Positions 26,461 through 34,558 of a stretch of DNA of 64,000 nucleotides are shown piece after piece (position 1 is the first letter of the stretch; every line of letters starts with the position of its first letter). The position numbers and the translations under genes are program-made. The stretch spans positions 248,001 through 312,000 of the forward strand of contig NZ_JBMSDV010000004.1 in NCBI RefSeq assembly GCF_049445855.1, read 5' to 3'. This stretch comes from JAGOCV01 sp049445855. GTDB taxonomy: Bacteria > Pseudomonadota > Gammaproteobacteria > Burkholderiales > Burkholderiaceae_C. Below the pieces are notes generated by a model that did no database searches, was not told where the DNA came from, and was given only the letters and a program-made list of their open reading frames with translations.

Positions 26461-26955
26461 GTGGCAGCCTTCCTGTCCCGTGGCGTTGCGGCGGTCGTGG
26501 CCGCTGGCTTGCTGTGGGGCTGCGCATGGGAGCCGACCCGCGTACCACTCGGAACACCTGAAGCCGAAGTCGTGCAGCGCCTCGGGGCGCCGACCGGGCG
26601 TTATGCCATGCCGGACGGCACCACCCGCCTCCAGTATTCCCGCCAGCCGATGGGGCCGGCCGTCAGCAACATCGACCTGGACGCGCAGGGCCGCGTGCGC
26701 GTGATCACCCAGGTGCTGGAAGACGCACGTTTCCACCAGGACATCCGCAGCAACGAATGGACGCGCGAGGACCTGCTGCGCCACTACGGCCAGCCTGCGT
26801 TCCGTTCGCAGGTGAGCAGCTTCAAGGGCGATGTCTGGACCTGGCGCTACCACTGGTACAACACGCCGCGCCTGCTGCACGTCTTCGTGGACACCCAAGG
26901 CGTGGTGCGCCGCTACGAGACAGCCGACGAGCAGTTCCTCGAGCCCGACCTCTGA
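26461..26955 (+). CDS. Lipoprotein of unknown function (SmpA/OmlA-like fold possible)
   Basis: Protein of 164 aa starting at a GTG directly after the def stop codon (1 bp between). That start yields a lipoprotein signal (FLSRGVAAVVAAGLLWGC) with the lipidated cysteine near residue 23. The mature part has GTPEAEVVQRLGAPTGRY and LLRHYGQPAFRSQV, two repeats of the fold-turn typical of SmpA/OmlA/BamE-like domains, but it is too divergent to call BamE. It lies between def and fmt, which suggests co-transcription more than shared function. A longer in-frame reading upstream overlaps def in another frame and was rejected. Confidence 0.8.
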   Translation: MAAFLSRGVAAVVAAGLLWGCAWEPTRVPLGTPEAEVVQRLGAPTGRYAMPDGTTRLQYSRQPMGPAVSNIDLDAQGRVRVITQVLEDARFHQDIRSNEWTREDLLRHYGQPAFRSQVSSFKGDVWTWRYHWYNTPRLLHVFVDTQGVVRRYETADEQFLEPDL

Positions 26956-26975
26956 ACGACACAGTCCGGCCCCAC

Positions 26976-26981
26976 TAAACT
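26976..26981 (+). promoter_or_regulatory. Candidate -10 (TAAACT) of fmt
   Basis: TAAACT ends 6 nt before the fmt ATG at 26988, in the 32-bp gap after the lipoprotein gene. A transcript from it would begin at or next to the start codon. No clear -35 is seen. Confidence 0.3.
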
Positions 26982-26987
26982 TCCGCC

Positions 26988-27947
26988 ATGCGTCTGATCT
27001 TTGCGGGTACGCCCGAGTTTGCCCGCGCGGCCCAGGAACGCCTGCACGCGGCGGGCTTCGACATCGTCCTCGTCCTCACCCAGCCCGACCGGCCTGCAGG
27101 CCGCGGCATGAAGCTCCAGGCATCCCCCGTCAAGGCGTTCGCGCTGGACAAGGACATCGCCGTTGCGCAGCCGCGCAGCCTGCGGCTGGACGGCAAATAC
27201 CCGGAAGACGCAACCGCCGCGCGCGAGGCCATCCTTGCCGCGAAGGCCGACGCGATGATCGTTGCCGCCTACGGCCTCATCCTGCCGCAATGGGTGCTCG
27301 ACACACCGCGACTGGGCTGCCTCAACATCCATGCGAGCCTGTTGCCGCGCTGGCGCGGCGCGGCCCCCATCCACCGGGCCATCGAGGCGGGCGACGCGGA
27401 GACCGGCGTCACCATCATGCAGATGGACGCGGGCCTGGACACGGGCGACATGCTGCTCATGGAACGCGGGCCGATCCGTGAGGACGACACCACCGCGAGC
27501 CTGCACGACCGGCTGGCGAATCTCGGTGGCCGCATGATCGTCGAGGCGCTGGAGCTCGCGGCCTGTGGCGGCCTCGTGCGCACGCCGCAACCGGCCGATG
27601 GCGTGACCTACGCGCACAAGATCGAAAAGCACGAGGCCGCCATCGACTGGACGAACCCGGCCGCCCTGATCGCAAGACGCGTCCGCGCGTTCAACCCGTT
27701 CCCCGGCGCCGTGGCCGTTCTGGCAGAGGAAGCGCTCAAGATCTGGTCGGCGCGTGCATTGCCCGGCACGGCTGGGGCTGCGCCCGGCACCGTGCTTGCG
27801 GTGCACGCCGACGCGGTGGATGTGGCCACGGGCGACGGCATCGTGCAGCTCCTGCAGGTGCAACGCGCGGGCGGCAAGCGGCTGGCTGTGGCAGACTTCC
27901 TGCGGGGCTTCGATCTCAAGCCCGGCATGACGTTCGAAGAAAAGTAG
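26988..27947 (+). CDS. fmt: Methionyl-tRNA formyltransferase
   Basis: Transfers a formyl group from 10-formyl-tetrahydrofolate to initiator Met-tRNA. The product is 319 aa. The N-terminal formyltransferase domain begins MRLIFAGTPEFAR and contains the SLLPRWRGAAPIHRAI loop. The catalytic residues equivalent to those of E. coli are N113 and H115 (LNIHAS) and D151 (GLDTGDML). The C-terminal tRNA-binding domain starts near residue 205 (VTYAHKIEKHEAAIDW). It follows def and a lipoprotein gene and lies 3 bp before azlC. No Shine-Dalgarno is obvious, consistent with the -10-like hexamer just upstream. Confidence 0.97.
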   Translation: MRLIFAGTPEFARAAQERLHAAGFDIVLVLTQPDRPAGRGMKLQASPVKAFALDKDIAVAQPRSLRLDGKYPEDATAAREAILAAKADAMIVAAYGLILPQWVLDTPRLGCLNIHASLLPRWRGAAPIHRAIEAGDAETGVTIMQMDAGLDTGDMLLMERGPIREDDTTASLHDRLANLGGRMIVEALELAACGGLVRTPQPADGVTYAHKIEKHEAAIDWTNPAALIARRVRAFNPFPGAVAVLAEEALKIWSARALPGTAGAAPGTVLAVHADAVDVATGDGIVQLLQVQRAGGKRLAVADFLRGFDLKPGMTFEEK

Positions 27948-27950
27948 CCC

Positions 27951-28682
27951 GTGTTTTTCCTTCCCGCGCTGCGCGCCCATCCTGAATTCACCATCGGCAA
28001 GAACGAGATGTGGCCCCAGGCCCCAGGCGTGGCTGCATGGGGCCTGATGACCGGCGTGGCGATGGTCAAGTCGGGCATGACGGTGTTCGAGTCTCTCGCG
28101 ATGACCTTCATCGTCTTCGCAGGCAGCTCGCAGCTCGCGTCCATCCCGTTGCTGGTGGCCGGCGCGCCGGTCTGGGTGATCCTGGCGACCGGCTTCTGCG
28201 TGAACCTGCGTTTCGTCGTCTTCAGCCTGCACATGCGGCCTTACCTTGCGCACCTGCCGCGCTGGATGCGGATGGGTCATGGTTATTTCACCGCGGACCT
28301 GCAGTACGTGCTGTTCGTCAAGCGCTTTCCCGATCCGGCGCAGGACACCGCGGGCCGCGACGCGCAGGAGGCCTACCTTGCCGGCAACAGCTGGGTGAAC
28401 TGGGCGAGCTGGATGGTGGCGAGCGTGATCGGTGTGGTGCTGGCCAATTTCATTCCTACCAGCTGGGGCCTCGGTTTCGCGGGCATCCTGTGCCTCATCG
28501 GCATCATGTGCTCGCTGGCGACCACGCGGCTGCGGATTGCTGCCGCAGGTGTGGCCGCCGTCGTGGCGATCGCCGCGTACTCGCTGCCATTGCGGCTGAA
28601 CATCGTGGCTGCCATCGGCGCGGCCGTGCTGCTGTGCCTGGGCATGGAAAAACTGCGGCCAGCGGAAAGGGCGGGGCCATGA
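27951..28682 (+). CDS. AzlC-family amino-acid exporter, large subunit
   Basis: Inner-membrane protein of 243 aa, GTG start 3 bp after the fmt stop. It belongs to the AzlC family, whose members act with a small AzlD subunit to export branched-chain amino acids (YgaZH, BrnFE). Family sequence: PGVAAWGLMTGVAMVKSGM, IVFAGSSQLASIPLL and FCVNLRFVVFSLHMRPYL. About seven membrane helices are predicted from the hydrophobic blocks. Its stop overlaps the azlD-like start (ATGA), so the pair is coupled. The substrate is inferred from the family. Confidence 0.88.
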   Translation: MFFLPALRAHPEFTIGKNEMWPQAPGVAAWGLMTGVAMVKSGMTVFESLAMTFIVFAGSSQLASIPLLVAGAPVWVILATGFCVNLRFVVFSLHMRPYLAHLPRWMRMGHGYFTADLQYVLFVKRFPDPAQDTAGRDAQEAYLAGNSWVNWASWMVASVIGVVLANFIPTSWGLGFAGILCLIGIMCSLATTRLRIAAAGVAAVVAIAAYSLPLRLNIVAAIGAAVLLCLGMEKLRPAERAGP

Positions 28683-29014
28683 GCGGTACGGACCTCTGGA
28701 CGTTGCTCGTCATCGTCGGTCTGGGGTGCGTGACCGTGCTGGCGAGGTCTTTCTTCCTGATCTCGAACAAGGCCTGGAAGCTGCCGCACTGGGCCGAGCG
28801 TGGCCTGCAGTACGCACCGATCGCCGCCCTGGCTGCGGTGGTGGCGCCCGAAGTCATCGCCACGCAAGGCGTGCTGATCGGCAGCCTGGCCGATGCCCGC
28901 GTGTTCGGTGCGCTGGCCGGCGTTGCCGCCTACTACTGGCGGCGTGATGTGCTGCTCACCATCATCGTGGGCATGGCGGTGTACCTGCCCTTGCACATCG
29001 GGCTGGGCTGGTAG
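28679..29014 (+). CDS. AzlD-family amino-acid exporter, small subunit
   Basis: Small membrane protein of 111 aa with about four helices, partner of the AzlC-type protein. The start ATG at 28679 overlaps the azlC stop. Family landmarks are TLLVIVGLGCVTVLARSFF at the N-terminus, RGLQYAPIAALAAVVAPE in the middle and DVLLTIIVGMAVYLPLHIGLGW at the end. The two proteins should form one exporter in the inner membrane. It is the last gene of the def-fmt-azlCD run; pgk follows after 37 bp with its own promoter-like sequence. Confidence 0.87.
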   Translation: MSGTDLWTLLVIVGLGCVTVLARSFFLISNKAWKLPHWAERGLQYAPIAALAAVVAPEVIATQGVLIGSLADARVFGALAGVAAYYWRRDVLLTIIVGMAVYLPLHIGLGW

Positions 29015-29036
29015 CCGGAACAGGGAGTCGCTTCCC

Positions 29037-29042
29037 TACAAT
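29037..29042 (+). promoter_or_regulatory. Candidate -10 (TACAAT) of pgk
   Basis: TACAAT matches 5 of 6 bases of the -10 consensus and ends 9 nt before the pgk ATG at 29052. The implied leader is 0-4 nt. The expected -35 position holds no good match. Confidence 0.4.
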
Positions 29043-29051
29043 CGGTGTCCT

Positions 29052-30245
29052 ATGAATGTCATCCGATTCTCCGACCTGTGCGCGCAGGGCAAGGCCAGCG
29101 GCCAGCGCGTGTTCATCCGGGCCGACCTCAACGTCCCGCAGGACGATGCCGGCAACATCACCGAAGACACGCGCATCCGCGCCTCGGTGCCCTGCATCGC
29201 GATGGCGCTGAAAGCCGGCGCTGCAGTCATGGTCACGAGCCACCTCGGCCGCCCCACCGAAGGTGAATTCAAACCCGAAGATTCGCTTGCGCCCGTCGCG
29301 AAGCGCCTGGGCGAACTGCTGGGCCGCGAGGTGAAGCTGGTTTCCGACTGGGTCGACGGTGTCGACGTGAAGCCGGGCGAAGTCGTGCTGCTGGAGAACT
29401 GCCGCCTGAACAAGGGCGAGAAGAAGAACAGCGAAGAATTGGCGCGCAAGCTCGCAGCGCTGTGCGACATCTTCGTGCACGACGCCTTCGGCACAGCGCA
29501 CCGTGCGGAAGCGTCCACCTACGGAATCGCACAGTTCGCCAGGATCGCCTCCGCCGGCCCGCTGCTCGCGGCCGAAATCGACGCGATCGGCAAGGCGCTC
29601 GCCAACCCGAAGCGGCCGCTGGTCGCCATCGTGGCGGGCAGCAAGGTGTCGACCAAACTCACCATCCTCGAGAGCCTGTCGGCCAACGTGGACGGCCTCA
29701 TCGTCGGCGGCGGCATCGCCAACACCTTCATGCTGGCCGCTGGCCTGCCCATCGGCAAGAGCCTGGCCGAACCGGACCTCGTGGATCAGGCGAAGGCGGT
29801 GATCGACGCCATGGCCGCGCGCGGCGCGCAGGTGCCGATTCCCGAAGATGTGGTGACGGCCAAGACCTTCGCGGCCGACGCGCCTGCGACCGTGAAGGCC
29901 GCGACCGACGTGGCGGCGGATGACCTGATCCTGGACATCGGCCCGAAGACGGCCGCAAAGCTGGCACAGACGCTCAAGTCCGCCGGCACCATCGTCTGGA
30001 ACGGCCCCGTCGGCGTGTTCGAGTTCGACGCGTTCGCCAAGGGCACCGAAGCAATCGCACGTGCGATTGCCGACAGCGACGCGTTCAGCATCGCGGGTGG
30101 CGGCGACACGCTGGCCGCCATTGCCAAGTACGGCATCGAGAAGGACGTGGGCTACATCTCCACCGGCGGCGGCGCCTTCCTCGAGGTGCTGGAAGGCAAG
30201 ACGCTGCCGGCGTTCGAGATTCTCTCGAAACGCGCGGCGGGTTGA
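29052..30245 (+). CDS. pgk: Phosphoglycerate kinase
   Basis: Glycolytic and gluconeogenic enzyme that interconverts 1,3-bisphosphoglycerate and 3-phosphoglycerate with ADP/ATP. The product is 397 aa from the ATG at 29052. Conserved sequence: VFIRADLNVPQDD, VTSHLGRPTEG, FVHDAFGTAHRAEAST, AIVAGSKVSTKL, GGGIANTFMLA, and the nucleotide-binding WNGPVGVFEFDAF and SIAGGGDT. Length is standard. An upstream in-frame reading to 28893 overlaps the azlD-like gene and was rejected. pyk and fba lie within 6 kb on the same strand, so three glycolytic genes cluster here, separated by opposite-strand envelope genes. Confidence 0.97.
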   Translation: MNVIRFSDLCAQGKASGQRVFIRADLNVPQDDAGNITEDTRIRASVPCIAMALKAGAAVMVTSHLGRPTEGEFKPEDSLAPVAKRLGELLGREVKLVSDWVDGVDVKPGEVVLLENCRLNKGEKKNSEELARKLAALCDIFVHDAFGTAHRAEASTYGIAQFARIASAGPLLAAEIDAIGKALANPKRPLVAIVAGSKVSTKLTILESLSANVDGLIVGGGIANTFMLAAGLPIGKSLAEPDLVDQAKAVIDAMAARGAQVPIPEDVVTAKTFAADAPATVKAATDVAADDLILDIGPKTAAKLAQTLKSAGTIVWNGPVGVFEFDAFAKGTEAIARAIADSDAFSIAGGGDTLAAIAKYGIEKDVGYISTGGGAFLEVLEGKTLPAFEILSKRAAG

Positions 30246-30248
30246 GGG

Positions 30249-31376
30249 TCAGGCCGGCTGCGGCGAGGGCTCGCTCGTCGCGCGGCCCTTGAAGTCGGTC
30301 CAGCAGCGCTGCGTGAAGTCGTACAGCTTGCAACGGCGCGCCGTGTCGAAATACCAGCGCCACGAGAAGCGCTGGATCACGATGCGGCCGGGCAGCATGT
30401 CTTCCAGCATCTTCTGCGCGTTCTTCAGGCGGTAGAGCGGCACGCTCATGTCCACGTGGTGCGCCGTGTGCTCCATGATGTGGTGCATCAGCGAGCCGAT
30501 GCGCCACGGGAAGGTCAGGTGCACGGTGGTAGACACGAAAGGCTGGGCGCGTTGCCACTTGGCCTTGTCGTCGTGCCAGGACACCTTGACGTGCGTGTGG
30601 TGCACGTACACCACGAAGCCGATCATGGCGCACCAGAACAGGAAGGGCACGAGACCGGCCGTGACCAGCAGCGTCAGCACCGACTGGTCGGTGAAGTACG
30701 CGGCGGCCCACAGCGCGCCAGCCCACAGGGCCGCGAACGCGGTCACCAGCACGCCGTCCCAGACGAACGCGGCGCGGCGCGTGGGCATGGCTTCACGGCT
30801 CGGGAAGAACATCTTGTTCCACCAGATCTCGATCATGTAATACAGGCCCGGCGCCCAGCCGCTGCGGTAGACGCGTTGCATCAGGCGCTGGCGCAGGGGC
30901 AGTGCGGCGTATTCCTCGGGCGTGAGCGGCGCCCACACGAAATCCACGCCCTTGAGGTTGGTGAAGCCGTGGTGCACCACGTTGTGGCCGACGTCCCACA
31001 GGCTGTAGGGCGTGAGCGAGGGCAGGAAGGCGATGCGGCCCAGCCACTTGTTGAGTTTGCGGTGCTCGGTCAGGCTCTGGTGGCAGGCGTCATGGCCGAT
31101 GATGAACAGGCGGCCGATCACGAAACCGGCGGCCAGGCCGCACAGCGTCTTGGCCCACCACGGGTCGAACAGCACGGCGGCGGTGTACAGGCCCAGCAGC
31201 AACGCGTAGTCGAAGGCGAGCAGCAGGAAAGCGCGCAGCGTGTTGCGTTCGGACAGCGGCATCAGCCATTCGCGCAGGATCTTGCGGTGCGGAAGCGGTT
31301 CGGCCGGAGACAGCGGCGCGGCAGGCAGATGGCCGTCGGACGGCTGCCTGGAGGTCAGTTCGGGCGTTTGATTCAT
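30249..31376 (-). CDS. Membrane fatty acid desaturase family protein
   Basis: Di-iron membrane desaturase of 375 aa. The histidine boxes that hold the metal are present: HDACH (first), HNVVHH (second), and VYVHHTHV with HTAHHVD towards the C-terminus. Several hydrophobic helices surround them (for example YALLLGLYTAAVLF and GVLVTAFAALWAGALWAAAYF). It should place double bonds in membrane fatty acids or modify another lipid; the position cannot be inferred. The ATG at 31376 gives the best start; an in-frame extension upstream passes through the pyk promoter region. It lies between pgk and pyk on the opposite strand and converges on pgk with 3 bp between. Confidence 0.88.
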   Translation of the reverse strand: MNQTPELTSRQPSDGHLPAAPLSPAEPLPHRKILREWLMPLSERNTLRAFLLLAFDYALLLGLYTAAVLFDPWWAKTLCGLAAGFVIGRLFIIGHDACHQSLTEHRKLNKWLGRIAFLPSLTPYSLWDVGHNVVHHGFTNLKGVDFVWAPLTPEEYAALPLRQRLMQRVYRSGWAPGLYYMIEIWWNKMFFPSREAMPTRRAAFVWDGVLVTAFAALWAGALWAAAYFTDQSVLTLLVTAGLVPFLFWCAMIGFVVYVHHTHVKVSWHDDKAKWQRAQPFVSTTVHLTFPWRIGSLMHHIMEHTAHHVDMSVPLYRLKNAQKMLEDMLPGRIVIQRFSWRWYFDTARRCKLYDFTQRCWTDFKGRATSEPSPQPA

Positions 31377-31383
31377 GGCGCGG

Positions 31384-31389
31384 ATGATA
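31384..31389 (-). promoter_or_regulatory. Candidate -10 (TATCAT) of the desaturase gene
   Basis: The minus-strand hexamer TATCAT (5 of 6 to consensus) ends 7 nt before the ATG at 31376, again implying a leaderless message. It lies in the 163-bp divergent gap shared with pyk. Confidence 0.35.
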
Positions 31390-31539
31390 AACAGTCGCAG
31401 TGACAGCCCGCTGACTGGGATCAACCTGTAGGGGAATTGGGGGCGCCAGGAATGTAACGGGGTCGGAACCCGGGCAACTACCGGAGCAATTGCGCCATGT
31501 GAGAATGCGCCATCGAACCAGAGCCCCCAGGAGACAGAC

Positions 31540-32973
31540 ATGGTCAGCCGTGCAACCAAGATCGTGGCCACCCTCGGCCCCGCTTCCAGCGACCCAGCCC
31601 TGCTGGAACAGATGATCCGCGCCGGCGTGAACGTCGTGCGCCTGAACTTCAGCCACGGCAAGGCGCAGGACCACATCGACCGGGCGACGCTGGTCCGCGA
31701 GGCCGCGCAGCGTGCCGGCCGCGAGGTGGCCATCATGGCCGACCTGCAGGGGCCCAAGATCCGCGTCGGCAAGTTCGCCGAAGGCAAGGTGATGCTGGTC
31801 TCGGGCGCGCCCTTCGTGCTGGATGCGTCGCGCACCGAGCCCGGCGACATCCACGGCGTGGGCCTGGACTACAAGGAACTGCCGCGTGACGTGAAGGCGG
31901 GCGACATCCTGCTGCTGAACGACGGGCTGATCGTGCTGGCCGTGGAAGCCGTGCGTGGCGAGCAGGTGCACACCGTGGTGCGCCTGGGCGGCGAGCTGTC
32001 CAACAACAAGGGCATCAACAAGCAGGGCGGCGGTCTTACGGCGCCGGCGCTCACCGCCAAGGACATGGACGACATCAAGACTGCGATGAGCTTCCAGGCC
32101 GACTATCTGGCCGTGAGTTTTCCCAAGAACGCGACCGACATGGAAATGGCCCGCCAGCTGGCCAATGTGGCCGCAGCAGAATACCGGCACCGGCCCGCGC
32201 TGATCGCCAAGATCGAGCGCGCCGAGGCGATCCCCCGGCTGGAGGAAATCCTCATGGCCAGCGACGGCATCATGGTGGCGCGCGGCGACCTGGCCGTCGA
32301 GGTCGGCAACGCCGCCGTGCCTGCGCTGCAAAAGCGCATGATCAAGCTCGCGCGCGACAACGACAAGGTCGTCATCACCGCCACGCAGATGATGGAGAGC
32401 ATGATCACCAACCCCGTCCCCACGCGCGCCGAGGTCAGCGATGTGGCCAACGCCGTGCTCGACGGCACCGATGCGGTGATGCTGAGCGCCGAGACGGCGG
32501 CCGGCCGCTATCCGCTGGAAACGGTGATCGAGATGGCGCAGATCTGCAGCGCCGCAGAAGCCGCGGAAGACGTGGAGCTGGACGCTGACTTCACCGGCAA
32601 GACTTTCGGCCGCATCGACCAGTCCATCGCCATGGGCGCGCTGTTCACTGCCCATCATCTGGGCGCGAAGGCCATCGTGGCGCTGACCGACTCGGGCTCG
32701 ACCGCGCTGTGGATGAGCCGCCACCGCATCCACATCCCGATCTACGCGCTCACGCCCAAGCTGGCGACCCAGCGAAAGATGGCGCTCTATCGCAACGTGC
32801 GCCCGCTGCTCATGGACCAGAGCGTGGACCGCGACACCGCGCTCAGCGAAGCCGAAGGCCACCTCAAGAAGCGCAACATCGTGCAGCCGGGCGATGTGTA
32901 TGCCATCACCTGCGGCGAGCCCATGGGCGCGCCGGGCGGCACCAACATGCTCAAGATCGTCCGGGCGAGCTGA
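31540..32973 (+). CDS. pyk: Pyruvate kinase
   Basis: Catalyses the last step of glycolysis, phosphoenolpyruvate plus ADP to pyruvate plus ATP. The product is 477 aa. Motifs: ATLGPASSDPALLEQMI and VRLNFSHG at the N-terminus, the active-site region ALIAKIERAEAIPRLEEIL, the metal-site segment GIMVARGDLAVEVG and ITATQMMESMI. The ADTAG-type segment reads LSAETAAGRYP. The C-terminal domain is present (IVALTDSGSTALWMSRHR). AGGAGA lies 6-7 nt before the ATG, so this gene has a normal leader, unlike pgk. It is divergent from the desaturase gene and convergent with the DUF481 gene. Confidence 0.96.
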   Translation: MVSRATKIVATLGPASSDPALLEQMIRAGVNVVRLNFSHGKAQDHIDRATLVREAAQRAGREVAIMADLQGPKIRVGKFAEGKVMLVSGAPFVLDASRTEPGDIHGVGLDYKELPRDVKAGDILLLNDGLIVLAVEAVRGEQVHTVVRLGGELSNNKGINKQGGGLTAPALTAKDMDDIKTAMSFQADYLAVSFPKNATDMEMARQLANVAAAEYRHRPALIAKIERAEAIPRLEEILMASDGIMVARGDLAVEVGNAAVPALQKRMIKLARDNDKVVITATQMMESMITNPVPTRAEVSDVANAVLDGTDAVMLSAETAAGRYPLETVIEMAQICSAAEAAEDVELDADFTGKTFGRIDQSIAMGALFTAHHLGAKAIVALTDSGSTALWMSRHRIHIPIYALTPKLATQRKMALYRNVRPLLMDQSVDRDTALSEAEGHLKKRNIVQPGDVYAITCGEPMGAPGGTNMLKIVRAS

Positions 32974-32989
32974 CGGCCCGCCCTCTCCA

Positions 32990-33772
32990 TCAGTCGAAAC
33001 GCCAGGACACACCCGTCACGAGCGCGGTGTCGGTCGACTTGAGGCCCAGGCCCGGGTCGCTGTTGTAGCGCATCGACAGGCCGGCAGTCAGGTTGAGCGA
33101 CTTGGTCATCGCCACCGACACCTTGGCATCGAACACCGCGCGCTTCTGGCCTGAATCGCGCAGGTTCGGATAGAACGTGAGCTTCTGCTGGAAGGTCGCG
33201 GTGTCGGTCAGCTTGTGGTTGGACTCTTCGCCCATCACCAGTTCGAGCCGTCCGTAGCTGGTGCGCGTCTGACCGTCGATGACGGCGGGGTTGGCGTAGT
33301 TGTCTTGGGTGTAGGCCAGACCGCCGGTCACGTCGAACGTGTGCCGTTCGCTCTGGAAGACGTGATAGCCCAGACCGCCTGCGAATGTGCTGCGCAGGTC
33401 GAGGTTGGCCAGTTCGTCGCGCAGGAAATCACCCGAACCGAAGCCGAAGATCGCGCCGCTGATGTCGCGGTTGTATTGCGTGCCGGCGAGGTAACGCTCT
33501 GTCGTGCGCGTGCCGTTGTTGCGCGCGGTCTGCACCTGCGATGTGAAGGTCCACTTGTCGCCCGAGGTCACGCGCGCGCCGTCGAACTGCAGGTTGAGTG
33601 CGGCGGAGCTGCTGTTGCCGGACGTCGCGTTGGCCGCAGCGGTGAACAGGTAGCGCCATTCACCATCGGGTTTGAGGGTGACCTGCGCGTGGCTCGTGCC
33701 TGCTGCAACGAATGCGGATGCGGCCAGTGCGCAGCGCAGCACGCGCGCCTTCCGGGATGAGGGGCGGTACAT
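32990..33772 (-). CDS. DUF481 family outer-membrane protein
   Basis: Exported protein of 260 aa with a signal peptide cleaved near residue 29 (LAASAFVAAGTSHAQ). The mature part is rich in alternating polar and hydrophobic strands, for example KWTFTSQVQTARNNG, LAGTQYNRDISGAIFGFGSG and SLNLTAGLSMRYNSDPG, and ends in WRF followed by D. This is the pattern of the DUF481 (YdiY-like) outer-membrane beta-barrel family, whose function is not established. An AGGAGAAG ribosome-binding site precedes the ATG at 33772. It lies between pyk and the PAP2 gene on the minus strand. Confidence 0.85.
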   Translation of the reverse strand: MYRPSSRKARVLRCALAASAFVAAGTSHAQVTLKPDGEWRYLFTAAANATSGNSSSAALNLQFDGARVTSGDKWTFTSQVQTARNNGTRTTERYLAGTQYNRDISGAIFGFGSGDFLRDELANLDLRSTFAGGLGYHVFQSERHTFDVTGGLAYTQDNYANPAVIDGQTRTSYGRLELVMGEESNHKLTDTATFQQKLTFYPNLRDSGQKRAVFDAKVSVAMTKSLNLTAGLSMRYNSDPGLGLKSTDTALVTGVSWRFD

Positions 33773-33812
33773 GGGACTTCTCCTGCTCGAAAACTGCTTT
33801 GACCCAGTGGGT

Positions 33813-34385
33813 TCAAATGCCCGGTACAGGAGTTCCAGCCGAATGGTGAGTAGATGTTTCGCGTCGAAAACCTCGTGCGAACTTCGTCAGACCACGTGCA
33901 AGCTGTGCCGACAGCAAGCCGACGACCGCGCCGCAGAGGATGTCCGCCGGGAAGTGCACGCCCAGGCACAGGCGGCTCCAGGCGATCAGCGCGGCCACAC
34001 CGAAGCCCGCGATCATCGCCATGCGCGGCACGCGCGAAAGAAGGAGCGAACACGCAAATGCGAAGGCGCCTGATGCATGGAGACTCGGCAACCCGGGGCC
34101 CCCGGAGTGGTCAATCCACTGGATGCCGAGCCCCAGCACCGCCGGCCGGGGCATCGCCAGGCCATGCCGGAGCAGCCGCGCCGCGATCCATGCGAGCAGC
34201 AGGGCGAGCACCGTCTGCAAGGCTGCATCGCGCAGCGCGGGACGCCACACCGCCGTCGCCAGCAACGCGGCAATGCTCAGGCCCGGGAGGTACAGCGAGG
34301 CGTACTTCGCCAGCAGAATCAGGTCGGAGGGCGTCTGCGGTCCGGCATTGATCCAGAGAAAAAGGGCGATTTCCGGCGAATTCAT
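33813..34385 (-). CDS. PAP2-family membrane phosphatase
   Basis: Integral membrane phosphatase of 190 aa with about five helices. PAP2 signatures are visible though the first is degenerate: RHGLAMPRPAV replaces the usual KxxxxxxRP lysine with arginine, PSLHA carries the second histidine motif, and SRLCLGVHFPADIL carries the third (SRxxxxHxxxD). Members dephosphorylate lipid phosphates, including undecaprenyl pyrophosphate. Which lipid is used here cannot be told. A TAGATT hexamer ends 6 nt before the ATG. It is divergent from fba across 173 bp and lies 40 bp upstream of the DUF481 gene in the same direction. Confidence 0.87.
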   Translation of the reverse strand: MNSPEIALFLWINAGPQTPSDLILLAKYASLYLPGLSIAALLATAVWRPALRDAALQTVLALLLAWIAARLLRHGLAMPRPAVLGLGIQWIDHSGGPGLPSLHASGAFAFACSLLLSRVPRMAMIAGFGVAALIAWSRLCLGVHFPADILCGAVVGLLSAQLARGLTKFARGFRRETSTHHSAGTPVPGI

Positions 34386-34391
34386 GCCGCC

Positions 34392-34397
34392 AATCTA
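34392..34397 (-). promoter_or_regulatory. Candidate -10 (TAGATT) of the PAP2 gene
   Basis: Minus-strand TAGATT ends 6 nt before the ATG at 34385, implying a leaderless message. It sits at one end of the 173-bp divergent gap shared with fba. Confidence 0.3.
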
Positions 34398-34450
34398 GTG
34401 ACGGCAGATGAATCCAAAGTGAACGCCGGATGACGGTTTTGCGGCAATGG

Positions 34451-34482
34451 CTGACAGCCAACCGGGGCAAGCGCCTTAAAAT
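34451..34482 (+). promoter_or_regulatory. Candidate promoter of fba
   Basis: CTGACA (34451-34456) and TAAAAT (34477-34482) resemble -35 and -10 boxes, but the 20-nt spacer is longer than ideal. The leader would be about 70 nt, so fba differs from the near-leaderless genes around it. Confidence 0.3.
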
Positions 34483-34558
34483 CTTGGGTTTGGCGGCGAT
34501 ACGGCGTGATCCGCGATCTGCCCGCCACCCGATTCCCCAACTTTCCGGACCTACGACC